DNA of 8,588 nucleotides from Candidatus Scybalocola fimicaballi (GCA_002317115.1 DCIP01000166.1:1-8588), one strand, 5' to 3'. Positions 1 through 6,413 are shown, counted from the first letter of the stretch. Program-made: numbers and translations. The notes: a model not told the origin generated them from the sequence alone.

Positions 1-2
1 TA

Positions 3-149
3 TCAGATAAATCAAGTTTAAGCCAGAATGTTTTGTCAGTCTTAGAGGATTATGATTCAGTACTTTGTATTAGTACAGAGACATTAAGTGATAATAAGTT
101 TTTGTTTTATACTAATCAAGGTTTAGAGTTGATTTTTAATAAAAAGTGA
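3..149 (+). CDS. C-terminal end of a gene cut by the window edge; possible PIN-domain remnant
   Basis: An open frame enters from the left edge and gives 48 residues before the TGA at 147-149. The start lies outside the window. The piece containing LSQNVLSVLEDYDSVLCIS resembles the stretch in VapC-type PIN proteins where a helix is followed by a beta strand and a Ser/Glu (here ISTETL). In that family the chain usually continues about 60 residues further, whereas here it ends with LELIFNKK. If the likeness is real, this is a truncated or decayed toxin fragment. It could equally be the normal C-terminus of an unrelated protein. No intrinsic terminator follows it before trpD. The open frame to the left edge is seen; the PIN assignment is a weak inference. 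Confidence 0.45.
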   Translation, partial: SDKSSLSQNVLSVLEDYDSVLCISTETLSDNKFLFYTNQGLELIFNKK

Positions 150-389
150 AAACAAAGGATTGGGTTTAATTAGGTTGTTGTATTCGAGTTGTCTGAACAT
201 ACTTTTCTAGGGTGAAAGTTTAAAGTGAAGACGAAAACTTTTTATGTTTTTGGTGAAAGTTTATTTTTGCTGATGGAAAAGTTGTAATAATCTCCTAAAA
301 ATCAAAAAAGCGACAAATAATTTCGTTAATAGGCCAACATTGATTATTTTTGACAAATTTTGGGTTAGACCCATCCAACGAAAAACGAA
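150..389 (+). promoter_or_regulatory. Upstream region of the trpD operon, with direct repeats
   Basis: There is no gene in this 240-base AT-rich gap. It holds a perfect 12-base direct repeat, GGTGAAAGTTTA, at 211-222 and 252-263 (41 bases apart, about four helical turns), with further GTGAAR look-alikes near 147 and 225. Two copies of the Bacteroidetes -7 element TAnnTTTG are present, at 262-269 and 345-352. The second repeat overlaps the first of these elements, a geometry expected of an operator, but no regulator is known from the window. I see no tryptophan-rich leader peptide, so classic trp attenuation is not supported. Confidence 0.45.
321..352 (+). promoter_or_regulatory. Putative Bacteroidetes-type promoter for the trpD operon
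   Basis: TATTTTTG at 345-352 matches the Bacteroidetes sigma-ABfr -7 consensus TAnnTTTG exactly. A TTTC at 321-324, three of four bases matching the -33 TTTG element, lies 20 bases upstream, within the usual spacing. Transcription would begin near 357, leaving a leader of about 30 bases. That leader contains a small perfect hairpin, TGGGT-TAG-ACCCA, at 361-373, immediately before the A-rich stretch preceding the trpD ATG. Confidence 0.5.
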
Positions 390-1385
390 ATGAAAGAGAT
401 TTTATTGAAAATGTATACCCAATACACCTTGACTCAGGAGGAGGCAAGACAGATGATGTTGGGAATTGCTGAAGGCCGCTATTGCAACGAGCAGATAGCT
501 GCTTGCTTGGCTATTATGCAGACACGTGGTGTCACTGTCGACGAGTTGCTTGGTGTTCGCCAGGGTATGTTGGAGACAGGTGTTCCTGTCGACTTGGGAG
601 GCGAAAGAGTAGTGGATATCGTCGGTACCGGTGGTGATGGCAAGAATACTTTCAACATCTCTACATGTGCTTGTTTGGTGTTGGCTGGTGCTGGCTTCAA
701 AGTGGCTAAACATGGCAACTATGCAGCTTCATCCGTTTCCGGAGCAAGTAATGTGCTTGAAGGTCACGGTGTGAAATTCACTAATGATAGCTCACTATTG
801 CGTCGCAGCTTGGACGGATCAAATTTCTGCTATATGCACGCTCCGTTGTTCGCTAAGGGTATGAAGAACGTTGTGCCTGTGAGAAAAGCCATCCAGGTGC
901 CAACTCTTTTCAACCTTCTTGGCCCAACTATCAACCCTTGCCGTCCGCAGTGTCAGTGCTTGGGTACTGCTAATCTTGAGCAGATGAGATTGTATGCCAA
1001 CGTGTTCCAGAAGATGAAGATTGACTACGCTATCGTCACAAGTGAGGATGGCTACGATGAAATCTCGTTGACTTCAGACTTCAAGATCTCTACCGTAGGT
1101 TTGGAGAAGGTTTACTCTCCTTCTGATTTCGGTTTGAAGACAATCAAACCAGAGGAAATCTATGGCGGTACAACTAAAGAGGAGGCAATGAAGATCTTCG
1201 ACGACGTGTTGACTAATAATGCAACTGAGAGTCAGAAGAACGTTGTGCTAATCAACGCCGCAGCCGCAATGAGAGTCTACAATCCTGCTCTTTCTATGGA
1301 GGAGTGTCTTGCTTTGGCTAAGGAGAGCGTGGAGAGCGGAAAGGCTAAGAAAGCTTTGGAGGATTTCATCAGATTAAACTCATAA
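390..1385 (+). CDS. trpD: Anthranilate phosphoribosyltransferase
   Basis: TrpD transfers the phosphoribosyl group of PRPP to anthranilate, giving N-(5'-phosphoribosyl)anthranilate, the second step of tryptophan synthesis, in the cytosol. The 331 residues fit the family length. The glycine-rich PRPP loop GTGGDG is at 79-84, followed by NTFNIST (86-92), the KHGN motif at 107-110, the anthranilate-site arginine in VRK (164-166), LFNLLGP at 173-179 and the metal-binding pair GYDE at 221-224. The N-terminal helical domain is complete from the ATG at 390, so I prefer it to the ATG at 411. Some usually conserved positions differ (GPTINPC where GPLxNPA is common; YAASSVSG), but no catalytic motif is lost. 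It heads the operon, 31 bases before trpC. TrpG is not fused to it, and trpE/G are not in the window. Confidence 0.96.
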   Translation: MKEILLKMYTQYTLTQEEARQMMLGIAEGRYCNEQIAACLAIMQTRGVTVDELLGVRQGMLETGVPVDLGGERVVDIVGTGGDGKNTFNISTCACLVLAGAGFKVAKHGNYAASSVSGASNVLEGHGVKFTNDSSLLRRSLDGSNFCYMHAPLFAKGMKNVVPVRKAIQVPTLFNLLGPTINPCRPQCQCLGTANLEQMRLYANVFQKMKIDYAIVTSEDGYDEISLTSDFKISTVGLEKVYSPSDFGLKTIKPEEIYGGTTKEEAMKIFDDVLTNNATESQKNVVLINAAAAMRVYNPALSMEECLALAKESVESGKAKKALEDFIRLNS

Positions 1386-1416
1386 CATAAGATAATAGTA
1401 TTATTGTTGATATTGT

Positions 1417-2196
1417 ATGTATCTAGACAAAATTATAGCGAACAAAGAGCTTGAAGTTGCTGAATTGAAGCGTACGATCAGAATGAGTGACTTCATGGAG
1501 TCGGAGACTTATACTCGTGTCTGCTACTCTTTGCGTAGAAGTTTGTTGGCTTCATCTACGGGAATTATCTCGGAGTTCAAAAGAAAGAGTCCGTCGAAAG
1601 GTTTTATCAATGAGAATGCCAAAGTCGACGAGGTTGTCCCTTTCTATGAGCGTGCTGGTGCTGCCGGTATCTCTGTATTGGCTGATACTCAGTTTTTTGC
1701 CGGTGCTCCAAAGGATATCCGTATCGCACGTGAACTTGTGGGTATTCCTATCTTGTTCAAGGAGTTTGTGATCGACGAGATCCAGCTACATTTGGCAAAG
1801 AGTTGTGGTGCTGACGTGGTGTTGCTTATCGCTGCTTGTCTTACTCCAGAGCGTGTTGCTGAACTTGCAGAGGAGGCTAAACGTCTTGGTCTTGAGGTTC
1901 TTCTTGAACTTCATTCGGCTGAGGAGCTTGGCCATATCAACAAGAATGTTGATATCGTTGGTATCAACAACCGTAATTTGAAGACTTTCGAGGTTGACCT
2001 TCAGGCATCTATCGACTTGATGGCCCAGCTTCCTACTGATATGGTTCGTATCTCTGAGAGCGGAATCTCAAGTCCGGACACTATCAAGATGCTTCGTGAG
2101 AAGGGATTCCAGGGATTCTTGATAGGAGAGAATTTCATGAAGACTCAGAATCCGGGAGCTGCTTTGAAAGATTTCATTGCTGAATTGAAGAAATAA
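1417..2196 (+). CDS. trpC: Indole-3-glycerol-phosphate synthase
   Basis: TrpC closes the indole ring, turning CdRP (1-(2-carboxyphenylamino)-1-deoxyribulose 5-phosphate) into indole-3-glycerol phosphate with loss of CO2 and water. It is a cytosolic TIM-barrel enzyme. All expected motifs are present in the 259 residues: EFKRKSPSKG at 53-62 with a catalytic lysine, LFKEF at 113-117 with the second lysine (K115), the glutamate in LLELH (E164), NNRNL at 184-188, SESGI at 213-217 and GENFM at 237-241. It is a single-domain protein, with no TrpF fused as in some enterobacteria; TrpF is encoded separately at 4375. The ATG at 1417 gives the normal start MYLDKIIANK. It lacks a Shine-Dalgarno sequence, as is usual in this phylum. 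Confidence 0.97.
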   Translation: MYLDKIIANKELEVAELKRTIRMSDFMESETYTRVCYSLRRSLLASSTGIISEFKRKSPSKGFINENAKVDEVVPFYERAGAAGISVLADTQFFAGAPKDIRIARELVGIPILFKEFVIDEIQLHLAKSCGADVVLLIAACLTPERVAELAEEAKRLGLEVLLELHSAEELGHINKNVDIVGINNRNLKTFEVDLQASIDLMAQLPTDMVRISESGISSPDTIKMLREKGFQGFLIGENFMKTQNPGAALKDFIAELKK

Positions 2197-2208
2197 AAAA
2201 GTTAATAT

Positions 2209-3069
2209 ATGAAACCGCTTTTTTTAATTGTTCGTGATTTGCTTTGTGAACACAGTCTGGTGATTGTTCCCGGATTGGGCGGCTTTGTGTGCAACAAAGC
2301 GAGCGCAAAGATCGACAAAAAAAGCGGTAAATTCACTCCTCCTTCTGTGGAGGTCCTTTTCAACCAACGTTTGCAGCACAACGACGGACTTCTTCAGTCT
2401 GCTCTTGTAGAGTCGGAAGGCATGTCAGCCAACGATGCAGAGCAACTGATTAAGAATGAGGTGGATAGAGTGATGTCTGCGTTGGCAAAGGAACATAAGT
2501 TTGATCTATCCGGACTTGGTGTTCTTGAGAAAGACGGAAGAAATATCATCTTCCATTCTCAGTCGAGAGTGGTGGAAAACGTGGATGCCTACGGTTTGCA
2601 GGAATTCTATTTCCCTGAGCTTGATGAGGCTGAGGTGGAGCGACGCAATGTCTACCGTCCGACAGAGAAATCGACAGGATTCTCAGTGATTGCCGCGGCA
2701 GCCGTTTTGTTGTTCTGCTTCTTCGCGCAACCAGTCCACCGTGATAGCATCAACTCTTATCAGGCATCTTTGATACTCGATACTCCATGCAACTGGGTTA
2801 ACTCACAGTCGGTGGAGAAAGTGACTAAATACAGCGTCGTCTTATCAAGATTTGAGGATAAGGCTGAGGCTGACTCGTTTGCTGTGCAGCAGCAGATGTT
2901 GGTGAACTCTGATTCGGTGAAGGTGATAGAGCAGGGTGAGGAATATCTTGCTGTGTTTGCTGAAACTGAGAATTGGAAACAGGTTGTTTCTTCTCTTTAC
3001 ACCGTTCGCGACAGCATGACTAACGTCTTGATGCCGTTTGTGTTGTGTAGAGAGGTTGAAGTTGAATAA
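2209..3069 (+). CDS. HU-CCDC81/SPOR-type membrane protein
   Basis: This 286-residue protein has the layout of a Bacteroidetes family with an HU-like N-terminal half and a SPOR-like C-terminal half. Residues 1-60 carry the hallmark series HSLVIVPGLGGFVCNK, ID, FTPPS, FN and HNDGLL of the bacterial HU-CCDC81 domain. A second HU-type subdomain spans about 70-120 (FDLSGLGVLEKDG). One hydrophobic segment at about 156-174 should cross the inner membrane. Residues about 206-280 (KYSVVLSRFEDKAEADSFA and on) look like a SPOR fold, which in known proteins binds denuded peptidoglycan. The predicted topology is therefore HU part in the cytosol and SPOR part in the periplasm, a possible link between nucleoid or cytoskeleton and the cell wall. 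It begins 12 bases after trpC, so it is probably cotranscribed. Family assignment is firm; the exact role is inferred. Confidence 0.85.
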   Translation: MKPLFLIVRDLLCEHSLVIVPGLGGFVCNKASAKIDKKSGKFTPPSVEVLFNQRLQHNDGLLQSALVESEGMSANDAEQLIKNEVDRVMSALAKEHKFDLSGLGVLEKDGRNIIFHSQSRVVENVDAYGLQEFYFPELDEAEVERRNVYRPTEKSTGFSVIAAAAVLLFCFFAQPVHRDSINSYQASLILDTPCNWVNSQSVEKVTKYSVVLSRFEDKAEADSFAVQQQMLVNSDSVKVIEQGEEYLAVFAETENWKQVVSSLYTVRDSMTNVLMPFVLCREVEVE

Positions 3070-3092
3070 AAGATTGGCATTAACGCAATAAT

Positions 3093-3608
3093 ATGGCAGA
3101 AAATTTCGTTAAGATAAAAGATAGTGAAATCAAAGAGGCTTTGAAGGATGGCGACATCTTGGCTTTCTTCGATTTGTTTGTGTCTCACTATGCGGATGTG
3201 TTCAAAAACGGTTACACTGCAGAAGCTATGGCGAAGCTAAACGCGTCGCAGCACACTATCTGGGCTTATCATCTTCTTTTAGAGGAACTTGACGAGGAGG
3301 GTTTCGTCGGCTTGATTCAGAATGGTTTTGGCGGCTATTTCTTCAAAAATCCCGTCGCAAAGATGCTAAAGACATTTGGTGCGGCGAAGACATCCAAATT
3401 GCTTTATAAGGCTCATGACATTTATAATGCCAACAAAGAGGATTTGGAGAGCGATAAGAGCGACGATGAGTTTATCGCCTCTTTCGAGAAATATGAGGAG
3501 TTTGACCCAATCGAGGAGGAAATCATTGAGATCTCCGAGCAGGAGAAAAAACTCTTAGCTTATTATATTGATGAGCATATCGATGAGTTTGCTGAAATTC
3601 TGCCTTAA
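3093..3608 (+). CDS. DMP19-like (DUF4375) acidic protein
   Basis: The 171-residue protein matches the DMP19/DUF4375 pattern: a helical core with LNASQHTIWAYHLLLEEL (49-66), GFVGLIQNGFGGYFFKNP (70-87), SKLLYKAHDIY (101-111) and the acidic end YIDEHIDEFAEI (158-169). No signal peptide or membrane segment is visible, so it should be cytosolic. The C-terminal third is very acidic (DLESDKSDDEF, EEFDPIEEEIIEISEQE). In Neisseria, DMP19 acts as a DNA mimic that occupies a DNA-binding protein, and the charge pattern here would suit that. The immediate upstream neighbour encodes an HU-like domain, which makes it a candidate partner, but nothing in the sequence proves binding. It sits 23 bases after the HU/SPOR gene and 21 before the porT-like gene. 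Confidence 0.75.
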   Translation: MAENFVKIKDSEIKEALKDGDILAFFDLFVSHYADVFKNGYTAEAMAKLNASQHTIWAYHLLLEELDEEGFVGLIQNGFGGYFFKNPVAKMLKTFGAAKTSKLLYKAHDIYNANKEDLESDKSDDEFIASFEKYEEFDPIEEEIIEISEQEKKLLAYYIDEHIDEFAEILP

Positions 3609-3629
3609 TAAATTGATAAAATTAGTGAT

Positions 3630-4373
3630 ATGATAAAGAAAATATTTTCAATATTCATCTGTTTGTTATTGTCTTTGCTGACATTGTCTGCTCAGAAATA
3701 CAATGTTGGTGAGGTCCCTAATCTTGTTAATTCGGATAATAAGCCGTACCATTTTGGATTTATTCTTGGCTTGAACTCATTGGATTTCAATCCATACCAA
3801 AGTGGAGAGGTTCTTGAAGACGGTAAGATATGGTACGGAGAAGACATTAATTTTGAGGTCGGTTTCTCTATCGGTATCATTTCGGATTTGCGCCTTGCAG
3901 AACATTTGGATATGCGTTTCTGTCCTGTCCTATATTTCGGAGAGCGTACTTTGAGATTCGTAGACAAAGATGGAAATCAGCGCGACGGTGGAGATGTGTC
4001 GGTGAAGTCAAACTTGATTTCATTCCCAGTGTTGTTTAAGATTCGTGGACAGAGAGCACGCAACGTCCGCCCTTATTTCTTGGGTGGTTTTGCAGGAACT
4101 GTCGCTGTTGGACGAGACAAAGAGGCTCCTATTATGTTGAAAGCCACAGACTACGGTCCTGAAATCGGATTCGGATTCGATATCTACTTGCCATATTTCA
4201 AGTTGTGCCCAGAGTTTAAGGCATTCTTTGGTATGAGCGACGTCATTAATCGCGACCGTCCTGATATCGCCAATATCGATGATTTGAAATACTCAGGAGG
4301 TGAGCTTGGAGGCAAAGGCGTATTCAACAAGTTGACATCAAGAATATTCGCTATCTCATTCAACTTTGAGTAA
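3630..4373 (+). CDS. porT: PorT-like outer membrane beta-barrel protein
   Basis: The 247-residue precursor starts with a clear Sec signal peptide (basic MIKK, hydrophobic core 5-19, cleavage expected after LSA at residue 21). The mature start, NLVNSDNKPYHFGFILGLNSLDF, has the signature of PorT/SprT proteins, which are outer membrane components needed for the type IX secretion system of Bacteroidetes. Alternating hydrophobic strands follow (FEVGFSIGIISDL; LISFPVLFKIRG; YFLGGFAGTVAVG; GPEIGFGFDIYLPYFKL). The chain ends with IFAISFNFE, a typical closing beta strand. Members of the same fold also occur in Bacteroidales without a complete T9SS, and no other por/gld genes are in the window, so T9SS function is inferred from family only. 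Its TAA at 4371-4373 is one base before the trpF ATG, implying translational coupling. Confidence 0.78.
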   Translation: MIKKIFSIFICLLLSLLTLSAQKYNVGEVPNLVNSDNKPYHFGFILGLNSLDFNPYQSGEVLEDGKIWYGEDINFEVGFSIGIISDLRLAEHLDMRFCPVLYFGERTLRFVDKDGNQRDGGDVSVKSNLISFPVLFKIRGQRARNVRPYFLGGFAGTVAVGRDKEAPIMLKATDYGPEIGFGFDIYLPYFKLCPEFKAFFGMSDVINRDRPDIANIDDLKYSGGELGGKGVFNKLTSRIFAISFNFE

Positions 4374-4374
4374 T

Positions 4375-4995
4375 ATGATAGTCAAAGTTTGCGGAATGCG
4401 TGAGCCACAGCAGATGAAGGCTCTTGAGAATATGGGGGTAGACTTAATGGGAATGATTTTCTTCCCAAAGAGTCCGAGATTTGTCGACGGTGAAGATGTA
4501 TGTTCAGGTTGTCTTCCAAAGAATATACGTAAGGTTGGTGTATTTGTGAAGGCTGATCTTGCCACTGTTGTTGCGACGGTGAAGAAATATAATCTCTCGT
4601 TTGTCCAGCTTCATGGTGGGGAAGACGTTGAATTTGCCAATCTTGTGAAGAAACATACTGGTGTTGGAATTGTCAAGGCTGTAAGTGTTTCTGGCGTCGA
4701 CGACGTGAAAAATCTCTCAGCAGAGTGGGAGAGTGTTGCTGACTATATGCTATTCGACTATAAATGTGTAGGTTATGGTGGTAGCGGCCAACAGTTTGAT
4801 TGGGCAGTGTTGGAAGATTACAAACTTAATTTGCCGTTTTTGTTGAGCGGAGGCATTGGACCAGACGACGCGGAGGCAGTGAAAAAAGTGAATCATCCAA
4901 AGTTTGCCGGCGTCGACTTGAACAGTAAGTTTGAGATATCACCAGCGAATAAAGACATTGAGAAAGTAAAAGAATTTTTAAGCAAAATAAGATAA
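4375..4995 (+). CDS. trpF: Phosphoribosylanthranilate isomerase
   Basis: TrpF converts phosphoribosylanthranilate to CdRP by an Amadori rearrangement, the step between TrpD and TrpC. Starting at the ATG at 4375 (MIVKVCGMRE) the protein has 206 residues, the normal family length. A longer TTG start at 4366 would overlap porT and add only three residues, so I reject it. The catalytic cysteine is C6 in KVCGM and the general acid is D128 in LFDYK. FFPKSPR (29-35), VGVFV (54-58), VQLHG (77-81), LLSGGIGPDD (156-165) and the phosphate-loop region GVDLNSKFE (179-187, where GVDVSSGVE is usual) complete the barrel. It is separated from trpC by three non-trp genes. The dedA start follows four bases after its stop. 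Confidence 0.96.
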   Translation: MIVKVCGMREPQQMKALENMGVDLMGMIFFPKSPRFVDGEDVCSGCLPKNIRKVGVFVKADLATVVATVKKYNLSFVQLHGGEDVEFANLVKKHTGVGIVKAVSVSGVDDVKNLSAEWESVADYMLFDYKCVGYGGSGQQFDWAVLEDYKLNLPFLLSGGIGPDDAEAVKKVNHPKFAGVDLNSKFEISPANKDIEKVKEFLSKIR

Positions 4996-4999
4996 TAAA

Positions 5000-5620
5000 A
5001 TGTTAGAGAATCTATTTAGTGATGCGTTAAATAACCTAGACTATTTTTGGGTGACATTTTTAATGATGATTGAGAGTTCATTCATCCCATTCCCATCAGA
5101 AGTAGTAGTTATCCCTGCCGCTTTCATGGCAGCAGAAGGAACGATGAGTTTGCCGTTAGTAGTTTTGTTTGCTACAATCGGAGGCTTGCTTGGAGCTACA
5201 ATCAATTATGTTTTGTCGTACACATTAGGAAGAAAAGTTATTTATGCTTTTGCAGATAGCAAATTCGGTCATCTTTGTTTGATGAATAGCGAGAAAGTAG
5301 CGAATGCAGAAGATTATTTCCGTGAGAAAGGCGTTATTGCGACGTTGCTTGGACGATTGATTCCTGCAGTACGACAGTTGATTTCCATTCCAGCAGGATT
5401 ATCGAAGATGAACTTTGGCAAGTTTGCATTCTTCACATTCTTGGGAGCAGGAGCATGGAATATGGTTTTGGCAGGACTTGGTTACGCTTTCCACGGAGTG
5501 ATGAACAAAGATGAGTTGATCGCTAAGGTACAGCACTACAGCCACGAATTCCTGTTGATATTGATTGTGATATTCGTTGTGTTCGTAGGTTATATGATCT
5601 ATAAGAATAAGAAGAAATAA
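5000..5620 (+). CDS. DedA family inner membrane protein
   Basis: This 206-residue polytopic protein belongs to the DedA/SNARE-associated family, whose members are linked to flipping of phospholipid or undecaprenyl-phosphate carriers. The visible signatures are ESSFIPFPSEVVVIPAAFMA at 25-44, with the acidic residue and paired prolines of the re-entrant region, and GRLIPAVRQLISIPAG at 118-133, with the two conserved arginines R119 and R125. Hydrophobic segments lie at about 15-30, 50-75, 140-165 and 183-200, and the tail is basic (KNKKK). It is the last gene of the run, followed directly by a strong terminator. Its substrate cannot be read from the sequence; a carrier-lipid role is an inference from the family. 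Confidence 0.88.
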   Translation: MLENLFSDALNNLDYFWVTFLMMIESSFIPFPSEVVVIPAAFMAAEGTMSLPLVVLFATIGGLLGATINYVLSYTLGRKVIYAFADSKFGHLCLMNSEKVANAEDYFREKGVIATLLGRLIPAVRQLISIPAGLSKMNFGKFAFFTFLGAGAWNMVLAGLGYAFHGVMNKDELIAKVQHYSHEFLLILIVIFVVFVGYMIYKNKKK

Positions 5621-5655
5621 AAGACATTTAAGGTCTGCTTAGAGATATAGAAACG

Positions 5656-5691
5656 GCAGTCGTGGATTATGTACCACGGCTGCTTTTTTTT
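5656..5691 (+). terminator. Intrinsic terminator after dedA
   Basis: A 10-bp stem (GCAGTCGTGG at 5656-5665 pairing with CCACGGCTGC at 5674-5683, one T-G wobble) encloses an 8-base loop. It is followed by eight T residues at 5684-5691. It lies 35 bases past the dedA stop and closes the seven-gene operon. Confidence 0.92.
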
Positions 5692-5712
5692 ATCCTTTTT
5701 TTATTACATTTG
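5684..5712 (+). promoter_or_regulatory. Putative promoter of the DUF3791 gene pair
   Basis: TACATTTG at 5705-5712 matches the Bacteroidetes -7 element TAnnTTTG exactly. The -33 region, about 20 bases upstream, falls within the T-tract of the preceding terminator (TTTT near 5684-5687), so it is present only in degenerate form. Transcription would start near 5717, leaving about 20 bases of leader before the ATG at 5737. Confidence 0.55.
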
Positions 5713-5736
5713 TAGCCGACAAAACCTTCAAAGATT

Positions 5737-5955
5737 ATGTCAAAAGAAGAAACAGACAAATCATATTTTTTGGCGTTTTGTATAGAACAATACAAAATCC
5801 AGAATGGTATAGACGGGGCAAAAGTTGCGACTCTTTTTTTTGAGAAAGGAGTGGCGGAGTATCTTATGGATAATTTCGAAGTTTTGCATACCCAAAGTCG
5901 ACAATGGCTAATGGAAGAGATTGATAATTATCTAAAGAATAATCGTGCATCATGA
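5737..5955 (+). CDS. DUF3791 family small protein
   Basis: The 72-residue protein shows the DUF3791 pattern: FLAFCIEQYK (11-20), the GA(K)VATLFFEKGVAEYLMDNF block (27-47), the LHTQS motif (50-54) and the closing helix EEIDNYLKNN (60-69). No signal peptide or membrane segment is visible. From general knowledge of the family, such proteins commonly occur next to a DUF3990 gene and another very small protein, in what looks like a toxin-antitoxin-type cassette; the biochemical role is not established. Here the next gene is a compatible small partner, but no DUF3990 gene is present between or after them. The stop codon lies inside a strong inverted repeat (5945-5973). Confidence 0.8.
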   Translation: MSKEETDKSYFLAFCIEQYKIQNGIDGAKVATLFFEKGVAEYLMDNFEVLHTQSRQWLMEEIDNYLKNNRAS

Positions 5956-5973
5956 AGATGATTTGTGATGCAC
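5945..5973 (+). promoter_or_regulatory. Hairpin spanning the stop codon of the DUF3791 gene
   Basis: GTGCATCA at 5945-5952 pairs perfectly with TGATGCAC at 5966-5973. The stem can be extended inward through two G-T wobbles and two A-T pairs to 12 bp, with a 5-base loop GATGA (5957-5961). The TGA stop at 5953-5955 is in the stem. No T-tract follows, so it is not a standard intrinsic terminator. It may modulate read-through, mRNA stability or translation of the next gene at 6017. Confidence 0.55.
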
Positions 5974-6016
5974 TGTCTAAACTTAAATATGTAGAATCTG
6001 TAAAAATTGCAATACA

Positions 6017-6229
6017 ATGAATTTAGAAATAACAGATAAAAATCTACATCTTCTATTACCAGGCAAAGTGGTCGCGGTATCTGCAATCTATGCAGAAGAA
6101 CATCATTGTTCGATGATGGAAGCAATGCGAAAGTTTTATGCTTCTGATGTTTACAAGATGTTACAATCTGAGGAAACAAAATTCTGGCATTTAGGAGCTG
6201 TCGCTTTATATGAGATTTGGCAGGAGTAA
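6017..6229 (+). CDS. Small protein of a type found beside DUF3791 genes
   Basis: This 70-residue cytosolic-type protein has the pattern of small proteins often seen beside DUF3791/DUF3990 genes: a helical N-terminal half, a middle block SMMEAMRKFYASDVYKML (residues about 32-49) and the end EETKFWHLGAVALYEIWQE. The E-T-x-x-[WF]-x-L/Q-x-x-x-x-[LV]-Y-E endpoint is the recognisable part. It starts 61 bases after the DUF3791 stop, with the stop-codon hairpin between, and is probably cotranscribed with it. In-frame extension upstream is blocked by the TAG at 5993-5995, so the ATG at 6017 stands. No function is assigned; an antitoxin-like or adaptor role is an inference from neighbourhood. Confidence 0.7.
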   Translation: MNLEITDKNLHLLLPGKVVAVSAIYAEEHHCSMMEAMRKFYASDVYKMLQSEETKFWHLGAVALYEIWQE

Positions 6230-6282
6230 AGAGGAATAGGGCAAAAACGATATTCAAGAACTGACTAAAGACTCCAACTATT

Positions 6283-6378
6283 ATGAACATGAAATATATA
6301 AATAAATTATTTATTTTATTCCTGTTTTCTTCATGCGACGATTCAAACCTTAGCATGATAGAAAATACGTTTGTTTAA
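6283..6378 (+). pseudogene. Truncated lipoprotein start
   Basis: The ATG at 6283 opens 31 codons that encode an almost ideal lipoprotein signal: basic start (MNMKYINK), hydrophobic core LFILFLF, lipobox FSSC and acidic residues right after the cysteine (CDDSN), as seen in Bacteroidetes surface lipoproteins. The TAA at 6376-6378 ends it only 19 residues past the cysteine. Another frame (6360-6437) continues for about 25 codons past the break (…TKKKLGESHTLLFDSIKKH), so a frameshift near 6360-6380 is possible. I read it as the remnant of a small lipoprotein gene, perhaps a former immunity lipoprotein of the Rhs region. A genuine 31-residue lipopeptide cannot be excluded. Confidence 0.5.
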
Positions 6379-6413
6379 CAAAAAAGAAGTTAGGAGAGTC
6401 TCACACTTTGTTG

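Noticed and set aside
150..389. Tryptophan attenuator or T-box leader before trpD
   Set aside because: No short Trp-codon peptide, no paired terminator/antiterminator stems with a T-run and no T-box-like conserved block could be found.
402..718. Long minus-strand open frames across the trpD start
   Set aside because: They lie wholly antisense to the well-supported TrpD motifs, lack domain-like sequence and are explained by codon bias of the real gene.
4366..4374. TTG start for trpF three codons upstream of the ATG
   Set aside because: It would overlap the porT stop, adds residues not typical of TrpF, and the ATG at 4375 gives the canonical MIVKVCGM start.
5928..6356. A 142-codon minus-strand open frame across the small gene at 6017
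   Set aside because: It runs antisense to a recognisable small protein and to a lipoprotein signal; its hydrophobic stretches are the complement of AT-rich sequence and no motif is seen.
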